27,053 nt of DNA from a virus. How positions within the stretch are numbered: position 1 is the first letter of the stretch; each line of letters opens with the position of its first letter. Below, in pieces: positions 18,724-25,610 of the stretch. The stretch spans positions 1 through 27,053 of the IMG/VR virus record IMGVR_UViG_3300029263_000579; one strand, written 5' to 3'. Both the position numbers and the translations under genes were made by a program. Below the pieces are notes generated by a model, which had not been told where the DNA came from, did no database searches, and saw nothing but the letters and a program-made list of their open reading frames with translations.

Positions 18724-20994
18724 TCAATATCCTATTACATAAACATTCATGTTGACTAGACCAGTTTCGCATATAAGTCCTATTGTATCAGTGAACTGTT
18801 GTTCTATGAACAAATCTTCTCCGGGATTTAACATGTAACCGCTTGACACAGTTACATCTGTACCACCCACATACACGGGACCAGATGCATCTTGATGTAG
18901 TTTAATTCTAATTCCCGAATTAAACGCTGTTGTGTTTGCTGTACCAGTACCATGAGCCAGTTGCATCTCCTCAGTAACAACAACTCGATAAGTTAGTACG
19001 CTGGATGGAGCCGAAACAGAAACTGGAACGGTTGCTGGAACTACACCGTTAACATAAGCCGATACCATTGAATCGAGACTGCTGTTGGTGGTGGTTATGT
19101 TGCTATTTAGAGTTCCTAATTCGGTGTTAGTTGCAGTGAACGTCGCATCCTGCAACGTTATTGCAAGACTAACACCTGCAAGTGCATTGTGCAGAGCAGT
19201 GATTCCACCAGAGAGTCCTTCTAGTTCGTGCTTGAACTCAAAGGTTACGCCGATTGGGGCATCAAGTCCATTTCCGGTGGTGTAACCCTGAACCATGATG
19301 GGCCACGCACTTGTCGATCCAGCAGTACCCGACACATATATTGCCGTAGCATCTGTAGTTGCACCATGAACTGGAATTGCTGCGTTTGCTGCATTTGCAA
19401 CCGTGGTGTTGGCATCAACTGTAGCACTGAATGATACTGCGTCAGTGTTGACTAAGTTAACATTAAGAGCGCCACCAGAGATTCCAACTGGTACAATCGC
19501 TTCGTTTCCTATTGAATTTGGAGCAGATACTCCGACTAGGAGACTATTTACATACGGAGAGTTGTGTGCGGTTACTCCTGCTCCTACGACGGTTTGGATT
19601 CCTGACTGATCCCATGTTACACCTAGTTCATGTCCGCCTTTGCCCGTGGTTCCTATGATGGAGACTGGGAACAGGGTAAGTCCATCATTTCTTCCTTGAA
19701 CTTGTAGAGCAGTTACATTGGTGATACCAGAACCCTCGACACGAACATGGAGAAGTTCAGTTGTTATACCACTTACCTGTTCTTTACCTATGGTCACACC
19801 TAACGGTCTTGGATGTGATGTAGCAACACCACCATATAAAATTGCAGGCATTGCAGATAGTCCTGCTGGACCACTGAATCCCATAGCGGTAATTTTATCG
19901 GCGGAGTTCAACGCTCGAATATCTAGATCCGTGGAGGTAACAGCAATAGATGCGTTGGTTATATTGGCGTCTATCTCTGAAGTTGCATCCCATGTAATTC
20001 CTAATGTGGCACCAGTGGATATGGGGAATATAGTTCCGTCATCGAAAGTTATACCGATAGTTACACCATTTGCAACAGTAGCAAGGTTTATATCTGTGTC
20101 GGTTATGGTAGCACTAACGGTTCCGTTAGCGAATGAAACTTTAAGTTCATCTCCAGAAATTCCTACTGGATATTGATTTCCGTCTCCTGATATACCCGTT
20201 AAGTGAACCGCTACTGGATAGGCGTTTGTTACACCTTGAACTATAACTGTGTCGGTGCTTGCAGCAACGTGCATCGCTGTGCTACCGTGAACACCCATAG
20301 ACAGTCCACGAATATCCAAATCAGTGTTCGTTATGTTGGCATCTAATTGTGTTCCAGCGTCCCATGTTACACCCAAAGTACCAGTGGTAATTGGGAATGT
20401 GGTTGCAGTGTCAAAAGTTATTCCAAGAGTGACACCACTGGCTACAATATTGGCACTTACTTCACCAGTAACACCTACAATATCACCACTATAGGTTCCG
20501 CCACCTGCGGTGTAGGTGGCCGTCAACCCTCTAATGTCAAAGTCAATTGCAGAAACTTCAACAGCAGTCATTCCTCCGTATCCAGAGACATATAATACAT
20601 CGGCAGACTTACCACTTCCCTTGACGGTTACAGTATCAGTGATCGTTACTTCACCAGTAACACCTACAATGTCGCCACTATAGGTTCCACCGCCGGCGGT
20701 ATACTCCGCAGTGAGTCCTCTGACTCCAAGATCAGTAGTTACGCTAATGGAAGAAGTTTTTAGATTTACATCAAGTGCATTACTAGTAGATGTTATCGCA
20801 CTGCCGCCAATGTATAATTGAACAGGAAGGTGAGTTCCTGTAGCAGCACTAACGGGAGTTGCGGTTCCGTCTGCTCCCCATGCAACCTTCATGTACTGAT
20901 AGTGTGCGGATGTGCTGCCAGCAGTAACAAAGTCTGTAGCAATTCTTTCCGCAGTCGATCCTTCAATTATGAGTACGCTATCGTCAACAGCCAT
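18724..20994 (-). CDS. repeat-bearing virion protein, 756 aa
   Basis: The start lies behind a CGGAGAG site. The N-terminus SVLIIEGSTAERIATDFVTAG, then MKVAWGADGTATPVSA, resembles phage virion proteins that open with an A-W-G-x-DGT-x-x-x-V element. The long middle is built from beta repeats of the type LD[IV]RGL...YTAGGGTYSGDIVGVTGEV (two clear copies) and V-T-[LI]-G-I-T-[FW]-D...[FL]-[PD]-I-[TS]-T-G. This suggests an extended beta-helical or fibrous shaft. The C-terminus (LNPGEDLFIEQQFTDTIGLIC, then NVYVIGY) looks like the terminal beta-sandwich of a head- or tail-surface protein. It shares an operon with the 829-aa protein and is likely a late gene. No precise T4 counterpart is seen. Confidence 0.7.
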   Translation of the reverse strand: MAVDDSVLIIEGSTAERIATDFVTAGSTSAHYQYMKVAWGADGTATPVSAATGTHLPVQLYIGGSAITSTSNALDVNLKTSSISVTTDLGVRGLTAEYTAGGGTYSGDIVGVTGEVTITDTVTVKGSGKSADVLYVSGYGGMTAVEVSAIDFDIRGLTATYTAGGGTYSGDIVGVTGEVSANIVASGVTLGITFDTATTFPITTGTLGVTWDAGTQLDANITNTDLDIRGLSMGVHGSTAMHVAASTDTVIVQGVTNAYPVAVHLTGISGDGNQYPVGISGDELKVSFANGTVSATITDTDINLATVANGVTIGITFDDGTIFPISTGATLGITWDATSEIDANITNASIAVTSTDLDIRALNSADKITAMGFSGPAGLSAMPAILYGGVATSHPRPLGVTIGKEQVSGITTELLHVRVEGSGITNVTALQVQGRNDGLTLFPVSIIGTTGKGGHELGVTWDQSGIQTVVGAGVTAHNSPYVNSLLVGVSAPNSIGNEAIVPVGISGGALNVNLVNTDAVSFSATVDANTTVANAANAAIPVHGATTDATAIYVSGTAGSTSAWPIMVQGYTTGNGLDAPIGVTFEFKHELEGLSGGITALHNALAGVSLAITLQDATFTATNTELGTLNSNITTTNSSLDSMVSAYVNGVVPATVPVSVSAPSSVLTYRVVVTEEMQLAHGTGTANTTAFNSGIRIKLHQDASGPVYVGGTDVTVSSGYMLNPGEDLFIEQQFTDTIGLICETGLVNMNVYVIGY
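20454..20728 (-). repeat. two diverged direct repeats of about 85 bp inside the 756-aa gene
   Basis: Segments at about 20454-20540 and 20645-20728 are closely similar (both contain TTCACCAGTAACACCTACAA, then TC[AG]CCACTATAGGTTCC). They encode two copies of the YTAGGGTYSGDIVGVTGEV module. This suggests growth of a fibrous shaft by internal duplication. Confidence 0.75.
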
Positions 20995-21029
20995 GTATTC
21001 TCTCCGTTAGGATGTGTTCCTATATTCTT

Positions 21030-21041
21030 AGTATATATACT
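21030..21041 (-). promoter_or_regulatory. possible late promoter, palindromic AGTATATATACT
   Basis: A 12-bp perfect palindrome containing TATATATA lies about 35 bp upstream of the 756-aa gene on the minus strand. It differs from the T4 late box TATAAATA by one base. Being symmetric it could also work towards gp33. Support is only by position and similarity. Confidence 0.35.
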
Positions 21042-21069
21042 TGTAGTGTGATGGTAAATTTGATATAAT
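21041..21069 (+). promoter_or_regulatory. likely promoter of gp33
   Basis: A perfect TATAAT (21064-21069) is paired with a poor -35 TTGTAG (21041-21046) at 17 bp. It lies about 20 bp before the gp33 start, whose ribosome site is AGAGGAG. It is weaker than the consensus promoters elsewhere in the window and might need an activator. Confidence 0.5.
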
Positions 21070-21090
21070 AATCCCCAGAGGAGATTTATA

Positions 21091-21309
21091 ATGTTTGAAA
21101 AAATCGAGAGACTGTTTACCACGGATCTCCAAGAATACGTTAAACTGCATGGTGGTTCTTACATAGATGCCATTATAGGAATATGTGAAGAAAATGAAAT
21201 TGAACCAGCCGCTGCGGCTAAGTATTTATCAAAACCAATAATCGAGAAGATACAGGCAGAAGGAGAAATCCTTAATATGCTACCTTCTACACCAAAATTA
21301 CCAATTTAA
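21091..21309 (+). CDS. 33: gp33-like late-transcription co-activator, 72 aa
   Basis: The segment YIDAIIGICEENEIEPAAAAKYLS, then KPIIEKIQAEGEILNMLPS, lines up with the core of T4 gp33 (Y-L-E-A...EEN-x-I...AKF...IIEKIQ-x-EA...N-L-L). In T4, gp33 bridges the beta-flap of host RNA polymerase and the gp45 sliding clamp to activate late promoters. The clamp contact in T4 is at the extreme C-terminus, and this protein ends LPSTPKLPI without the T4-type hydrophobic tail, so clamp binding needs checking. It is shorter than T4 gp33 (112 aa), lacking most of the N-terminal extension. In T4, genes 33, 59 and 32 are adjacent; here 33 and 32 are neighbours and 59 is absent. Confidence 0.8.
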   Translation: MFEKIERLFTTDLQEYVKLHGGSYIDAIIGICEENEIEPAAAAKYLSKPIIEKIQAEGEILNMLPSTPKLPI

Positions 21310-21312
21310 TAT

Positions 21313-21340
21313 TTGACACGGTACGTTATCGTGTTATAAT
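21313..21340 (+). promoter_or_regulatory. consensus sigma70 promoter of gene 32 (16-bp spacer)
   Basis: Perfect TTGACA (21313-21318) and TATAAT (21335-21340) at 16 bp. The sequence ACACG...CGTGT forms an imperfect dyad across the spacer. It starts three bases after the gp33 stop, so gene 32 has its own strong early promoter. Confidence 0.88.
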
Positions 21341-21348
21341 ATACCAAG

Positions 21349-21402
21349 TGTTGGGGAGTTCCCAACAGTATCATTAGTCCGAGGTAGTCCCTCGGGAAAG
21401 GA
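21349..21402 (+). promoter_or_regulatory. structured 5' leader of gene 32, candidate autoregulatory site
   Basis: Two hairpins occupy the leader. The first is TGTTGGG/CCCAACA (21349-21367, 7 bp, 5-nt loop). The second is CCGAGG/CCTCGG (21379-21395, 6 bp), ending just before the AAAGGA ribosome site. T4 gp32 represses its own translation by binding cooperatively from a leader pseudoknot over the ribosome site. The placement here suggests a similar control, but I cannot show a pseudoknot. Confidence 0.55.
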
Positions 21403-21409
21403 AATGCAT

Positions 21410-22294
21410 ATGAGTTTTTCAGATTTTAAGAACAAGTCCAATTCAAGTCTAGAAAGTCTCCAGAAGAAAATGGAGAACATGGACAAGACAAACAACTACA
21501 AGGATGACCGCTTTTGGCGTCCTGAACTGGATAAGGCTGGTAACGGTTTCGCTGTTATTCGTCTTCTTCCAGCCGCAGACGGAGAAGACATTCCGTGGGT
21601 TAAGTTGTACAATCATGGATTCAAGGGACCAGGTGGCTGGTTTATCGAGAATTCACTGACTACTCTTGGTCAGAAGGATCCAGTCTCTGAGATGAACAGT
21701 AGACTTTGGAACAGTGGAATTGAGAGTGATAAGGATATCGCTCGTCAGCGTAAGCGTCGTCTCAGTTATATCTCTAACATTCTTGTGGTGAGTGATCCTG
21801 CAAACCCTCAGAACGAGGGCAAGGTTTTCCTCTATAAGTATGGTAAGAAGATCTTCGACAAGATTCAGGAGTCAATGAATCCAGAGTTTCAGGACGAAGA
21901 GGCAACCAACCCCTTCGATTACTGGAAGGGTGCAAACTTCAAGTTGAAGGTGCGTAAGGTTTCTGGATTTGTCAATTATGACAAGTCAGAATTTGAATCT
22001 GTATCACCTCTCTTTCATGGAGATGATGACAAGTTGGAAAGTCTGTGGAAGACTCAATACAAGTTGGATGAATTTGTAAGTGAGTCGAACTTCAAGTCGT
22101 ATGACGAACTCAAGGCTCGTCTCGACGCGGTTCTTCAAGGTGATGAACGTGGTGGGGAAACTACTGCGGAGTCTGACAATGTGGAGAGTGTTTCACACAG
22201 TAACGCTTCAGAAAAGGAAGAGGACTTCAAGCCGAAGGTTGACGAGGGTACGGACGCAATGTCCTACTTCAATCAACTTGCAAACGAAGATTGA
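21410..22294 (+). CDS. 32: gp32 single-stranded DNA-binding protein, 294 aa
   Basis: The T4 gp32 core is clear: an N-terminal basic cooperativity region (SLESLQKKMENM), then RFWRPELDKAGNGFAVIRLLPA (35-56), NHGFKGPGGWFIENSL (68-83), RRLSYISNILVVSDPANPQNEGKVFLYKYGKKIFDKI (116-152) and FDYWKGANFKLKVRKVSGFVNYDKS (169-193). The C-terminus is acidic and Ser-rich, ending in FNQLANED, as in the T4 protein-interaction tail. It coats single-stranded DNA in replication, recombination and repair. The T4 zinc ligands are mostly gone: one His aligns but the three Cys are replaced, as I recall for cyanophage gp32. I chose the second ATG (MSFSDF) for ribosome-site spacing; the first, at 21404, would add two residues. 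Confidence 0.95.
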   Translation: MSFSDFKNKSNSSLESLQKKMENMDKTNNYKDDRFWRPELDKAGNGFAVIRLLPAADGEDIPWVKLYNHGFKGPGGWFIENSLTTLGQKDPVSEMNSRLWNSGIESDKDIARQRKRRLSYISNILVVSDPANPQNEGKVFLYKYGKKIFDKIQESMNPEFQDEEATNPFDYWKGANFKLKVRKVSGFVNYDKSEFESVSPLFHGDDDKLESLWKTQYKLDEFVSESNFKSYDELKARLDAVLQGDERGGETTAESDNVESVSHSNASEKEEDFKPKVDEGTDAMSYFNQLANED

Positions 22295-22320
22295 AATCTT
22301 TTTAAAGCGTTAGAGCGAGA

Positions 22321-22353
22321 GGAGAGTGGGTTTATCCCACTCTCCTTTTTTTT
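22321..22353 (+). terminator. strong terminator after gene 32
   Basis: A perfect 10-bp stem GGAGAGTGGG/CCCACTCTCC with a 5-nt loop is followed by eight T. It ends one base into the stop codon of the convergent tape-measure gene. On the minus strand no T run follows, so it works mainly for gene 32. Confidence 0.92.
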
Positions 22354-24019
22354 AACTTGCATTCCTACCGCTGCGGCCAGGAATAGAACCCGCGGGTTGT
22401 TGATCGTATGAAGATCTTCGTAATTCTTCAGTGCTAGAAGGTCTAGTTTCTAACTCTCTAGTTGGTAGAGACGCTTCTTGATTTGTTTGGGGAGATTGTT
22501 GATTGATTATAGTTACCTGACCAGGACTTTCTCGATTGGTGGTCGCACGATCGCCTGGTTGCATTTCATATGATTCAAACTCTGAATTCGACATAGTTCT
22601 GGACATAGAAGGAGTAGAAGTCACAGGTCCCATATCCATTGATGGGTTTACCATCTCTTCTGGTAAATCAACTAAATCACTGGTCAGCGAACCTATTCTA
22701 TATTCTTTAGCAGGTATTAAACTATCACCACCACCGACATGCTCTTGCCCAATTAACTCTCTATGTTTTCCTGCAAGTTCTGAGAAGGATGAGGCACTTA
22801 TTTTTCTCATACCACTTACTGGATTTTCAAAAGTAGAAGTCATCATTCCCCCTATAAACTCTTGTTCTGTGATTGCAGACTCTCCTCCTGATACCCTTCC
22901 TTTATTCACTTCTTCAAATACACCCGATGCTTCATTTTCATAAAAATCTGCCATCTGTTTGTGGTATTGATTTCCCGACATACCATTGAATAATTCCATC
23001 AGGTTGTTTCTTTGTTTCATCTTAAACTCTGGACTTCCTTCTTTATATCCAAGGGCATTCATCGTATCTTGACTGTGACGATTTGTTTCGTCTGCTGCAT
23101 CAAGGCCGTAGAATAATCCTTCAGATGCCACTAAGAATGGAAGTCCCCAAGGAGATTTGAAGAGCATTCTGGCTGTTCCCCTCATCAATGCCCGTGATCC
23201 TGTCTTTACGTTTCTGGCTACGTTCATGGTTCGAGCAGAGTTTGCAAAAGATGTTCCAAACTGTGATGTTGCTGCACCTACACCTCTGACCTGATTCATC
23301 ATTCTCTGTATAGGATTGATAGATCTGAATGCGTTAGCACCTAATGAACCTGTCGTTTGTGTTGATATTCTTCCAACACCAAGAGATAACTCTCTTGCAA
23401 GTTTAGCTTCTCGAACCATATTTGGTAGTCTACTGACAAAACTTGTAAGTGATTTTCCTGTTGCTGCCATTAACTGTGTAAAACTTTTAGTTCCATCTAT
23501 GTACGGTTTTAATCCAACTCCCATTGGTAAAAATGCTCTAAATGGGCTTAGTATTCTGGCTAAAATTCCACTGCCACGGCCAACGGCGAGGGCGCCTTTG
23601 CCAACGGCGAGGGCGCCTAGGGCACTAGTAATTGGATTTCTTTTAATAATGCCAGGAAGAAAAGAATCAGTACTACCGTCAGGATCACCGTCAGGACTGG
23701 TAGTAGGATTGTTAGCACCACCCAAACCAACTGCACCACCAACTGCACCACCACCAAGACTACCGACTATTCCCTTTCTTCTTCTCTCTAAATCTTCTTC
23801 TCGTCTCTCTGATCGTGTGGTTTTGTCCACATCATCTGATCCTAGAATAACGGTCTTGGGGTTGTATATGTTTATTACTGATTTTTTAATTTCTCTCGAC
23901 ACTTCAAATTTATTGGTGTCTGCTAAAATTACATCACGGGTGTCATCATTTAAACCTTGGGTAGAAGATTTAGATGAAGAACTTTGTGCAGAGATTATTG
24001 ATTCTAGTAATGTTGGCAT
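22352..24019 (-). CDS. candidate tail tape-measure protein, 555 aa
   Basis: It starts in a TAATG overlap with the gp51-like frame, directly downstream of the tail-chaperone-like genes, the usual place of the tape measure. The length is close to that of T4 gp29 (590 aa), which sets a tail of about 100 nm. The sequence has a charged N-terminal helix (RSERREEDLERRRKG, about 68-82) and Gly/Ala-rich hydrophobic stretches (SLGGGAVGGAVGLGG; ITSALGALAVGKGALAVGRGSGI). Further helical segments follow, then a disordered Q/S/T/P-rich C-terminus. The hydrophobic segments fit the membrane-interacting parts of tape measures. Direct similarity to gp29 is not evident by eye, so the call rests on context and composition. 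Confidence 0.6.
   Translation of the reverse strand: MPTLLESIISAQSSSSKSSTQGLNDDTRDVILADTNKFEVSREIKKSVINIYNPKTVILGSDDVDKTTRSERREEDLERRRKGIVGSLGGGAVGGAVGLGGANNPTTSPDGDPDGSTDSFLPGIIKRNPITSALGALAVGKGALAVGRGSGILARILSPFRAFLPMGVGLKPYIDGTKSFTQLMAATGKSLTSFVSRLPNMVREAKLARELSLGVGRISTQTTGSLGANAFRSINPIQRMMNQVRGVGAATSQFGTSFANSARTMNVARNVKTGSRALMRGTARMLFKSPWGLPFLVASEGLFYGLDAADETNRHSQDTMNALGYKEGSPEFKMKQRNNLMELFNGMSGNQYHKQMADFYENEASGVFEEVNKGRVSGGESAITEQEFIGGMMTSTFENPVSGMRKISASSFSELAGKHRELIGQEHVGGGDSLIPAKEYRIGSLTSDLVDLPEEMVNPSMDMGPVTSTPSMSRTMSNSEFESYEMQPGDRATTNRESPGQVTIINQQSPQTNQEASLPTRELETRPSSTEELRRSSYDQQPAGSIPGRSGRNAS
23581..23619 (-). repeat. 21-bp period tandem repeat in the tape-measure candidate
   Basis: Two identical 18-bp blocks (CCAACGGCGAGGGCGCCT) lie 21 bp apart. 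They are much richer in G+C than their surroundings and encode two copies of a GALAVG[KR] heptad. This is probably a recent in-frame duplication. Confidence 0.8.
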
Positions 24020-24192
24020 TAAGATTTATTTTCTTTTTCTTTTGTAATTTCACTTAAAATCATATCAATATAAAGTTTCTTTTCCCAAGGATATAATGAA
24101 TCTAATTCTGATAACGAATATTTGTGCCAGTACATCAGTTCGTGATTCGTTTTATAATAGTCATAAAGACTGGTATGACTATTAATCAGGTA
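24019..24192 (-). CDS. 51: gp51-like frame, expressed as -1 frameshift extension of gp26
   Basis: This 57-codon frame (YLINSHTSLYDYYKTNHELM, then YWHKYSLSELDSLYPWEKKLYIDMIL, then KENKS) begins at the gp26 slippery run in the -1 frame and ends in a TAATG overlap with the tape-measure gene. The only internal ATG is about 20 codons in and would cut the helix that carries YDYYKTNHELM. The S-L-x-[ED]-L-[DE]-x-[LM]-x-P-[WF]-E-[RK]-x-[IL]-Y pattern agrees with gp51-type proteins and with the C-terminal T regions of tail-assembly chaperones. T4 gp51 is needed for baseplate hub assembly. The product would be a gp26-gp51 fusion of about 289 residues. Confidence 0.7.
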   Translation of the reverse strand, partial: YLINSHTSLYDYYKTNHELMYWHKYSLSELDSLYPWEKKLYIDMILSEITKEKENKS

Positions 24193-24199
24193 AAAAAAT
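24155..24199 (-). promoter_or_regulatory. -1 ribosomal frameshift signal (slippery U7 plus hairpin)
   Basis: Read on the minus strand, seven T (24198 down to 24192) in codons GAT TTT TTT form a T-TTT-TTT slippery heptamer three codons before the gp26 stop. Eight bases later a perfect 10-bp stem TAATAGTCAT/ATGACTATTA (24184-24175 with 24164-24155) closes a 10-nt loop. The spacing and stem match known -1 frameshift stimulators. Confidence 0.75.
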
Positions 24200-24887
24200 C
24201 GACTAGATTGTCCAGTTCTCTTTTTATTTGTTTATTACAATGAGGGCATTTATAATTTATGTCGATGACATTTTTTGGTAATTTACCTATATATCCTTCA
24301 GCTATTTTTTTAGCATCTTCAATACTCAAGTCATCTACAAATTTGTTCTTTTCGTCGTCTGTATAATCAGAGAAAACATATACGTTTTCTTTATCAAATA
24401 CAGACTCTATTGCTGAAACGATAGAATTAGTCAACAGATCTTGTTCTGATATTAGGTTATCGTTTATGGAAGACATGGTTGGTGGTTTTAATTGTAAACC
24501 ATAGTCCTCGTTGAGTCGAACCACACTCTCTATCGTTATGTCACTAATTTCTTTCATGTTTTCTAGATTTATCTCTATATCGGTTTTCTCTTCGCAATAC
24601 GGACAACTCAGTGCAGTTTTTGTGGTTTCTCCTACCGACTTTGATCTAATGGAAACCATTAATTTTTCCAGATCAGTAATAGGTAAATCTTTAACAATAA
24701 TATCGTCAAAAATGCATGACTGACATGATCGTAATATTGTCTCCATTACTTCTTTATGTTCTCTTGACTGAACAGCCATCAATAATACTTTTTCTTCTTT
24801 TACTGTGTATGCTCGATATTTGATTGTCTTGTTTATACCAGACAGTTTTACGCTATACGTCGGTATTTCAATTTTTGGTAAACTCAT
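24186..24887 (-). CDS. 26: gp26-like baseplate hub / tail-chaperone protein, 233 aa
   Basis: The start follows a GGAGAAATT ribosome site. The sequence fits the T4 base plate (gp26) family: IPTYSVKLSGINKTIKYRAYTVKEEKVLL at residues 8-36, and LEKLMVSIRSKSVGE in the middle. Two zinc-type CxxC pairs, LSCPYCEEKTDI and YKCPHCNKQI, are spaced far apart. In T4 gp26 belongs to baseplate hub assembly. The gene lies between the tube-like gene and the tape measure and carries a frameshift site at its end, so the short form (233 aa) and the gp26-gp51 fusion would both be made. This is the two-product arrangement of tail-assembly chaperones in lambda-like and P2-like phages. Confidence 0.8.
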   Translation of the reverse strand: MSLPKIEIPTYSVKLSGINKTIKYRAYTVKEEKVLLMAVQSREHKEVMETILRSCQSCIFDDIIVKDLPITDLEKLMVSIRSKSVGETTKTALSCPYCEEKTDIEINLENMKEISDITIESVVRLNEDYGLQLKPPTMSSINDNLISEQDLLTNSIVSAIESVFDKENVYVFSDYTDDEKNKFVDDLSIEDAKKIAEGYIGKLPKNVIDINYKCPHCNKQIKRELDNLVDFFT

Positions 24888-24905
24888 AATTTCTCCATGT
24901 TAATA

Positions 24906-25610
24906 TTAGGCTTCAAACCATTCTGTTCCGTCTTCATCTACTGTGATTGGGGCAACTTGGTTTAGCCACCATTCATCTGCTGATCTTTGATGCGTATCTA
25001 TCCATTCTTGTTTTCCTGGCGGGAGAGATTCTCTTGGGAATTGTGGATCTCCTGTTACTGGTAACTCTACGAAGTAACGTCTGAACGATAGTTGTACTTG
25101 CATAACTGCAATGGTGTCTGTAAGACCCTGACCAACAGAGACTCTACCGATTGACTTGGGCCAAACTTCACTTAATCTAATTCTAAACATCTCTTTATCA
25201 TTATCAACTAATGCTGATATGAAAACATTACATCGATATTGATCGGGGTAGTAAAATTCTTGTGTTACTCTGTTTACTGTGCTGTCCATCCAAGTTTCAA
25301 AGAACATTCTTTCTTTAAAATCAGCAGAAACTCGCATTGCTATATCAAGATCTCCGCTGTATGTTGACTCGTATGGGATCTCATCAACAGGCCCTGCTGT
25401 CTTGTATGGTTCGCTTGATATATTTCTGGAGGGGAAAAATATACTTTCTGTTGCGAACTGTAATTCTGTATCGATTTGTGAAGCAGTTCCAAACAAGGTA
25501 GATTTGTTTGCAATGACATTTGGTAGTTTGGGAATATGAAGTCTAAACTTCGTAGGCTTGTATAGCCTAGAAGCCAGTGTAATTGCTTGGTTTATACTAG
25601 GTGCAGGCAT
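24906..25610 (-). CDS. tail-tube-fold baseplate protein (gp54/gp19-like), 234 aa
   Basis: The protein starts MPAPSINQAITLASRLYKPTKFRLHIPKLP and continues through FFPSRNISSEPYKTAGPVDEIPYESTYSGDLDIAMRVSADFKERMFFETWM. It then reads RIRLSEVWPKSIGRVSVGQ, then IAVMQVQLSFRRYFVELP. The F-x-x-W-x, L-x-x-x-WP-x-x-[IV]-G and final V-x-L-x-[FY]-x-Y pattern is that of the phage tail-tube fold, shared by T4 gp19 and by the tube initiator gp54 and cap gp48. Being longer than gp19 and in a baseplate/hub operon, it is more likely the baseplate-tube junction (gp54-like) than the main tube subunit. It starts one base after the stop of the upstream gene. Confidence 0.6.
   Translation of the reverse strand: MPAPSINQAITLASRLYKPTKFRLHIPKLPNVIANKSTLFGTASQIDTELQFATESIFFPSRNISSEPYKTAGPVDEIPYESTYSGDLDIAMRVSADFKERMFFETWMDSTVNRVTQEFYYPDQYRCNVFISALVDNDKEMFRIRLSEVWPKSIGRVSVGQGLTDTIAVMQVQLSFRRYFVELPVTGDPQFPRESLPPGKQEWIDTHQRSADEWWLNQVAPITVDEDGTEWFEA

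Noticed and set aside
23316-24047. 243-codon + frame opposite the tape-measure candidate
   Set aside because: Antisense of a long minus-strand gene with operon context; no ribosome site; the proline/leucine-rich composition is the complement of Gly/Arg/Ser codons.
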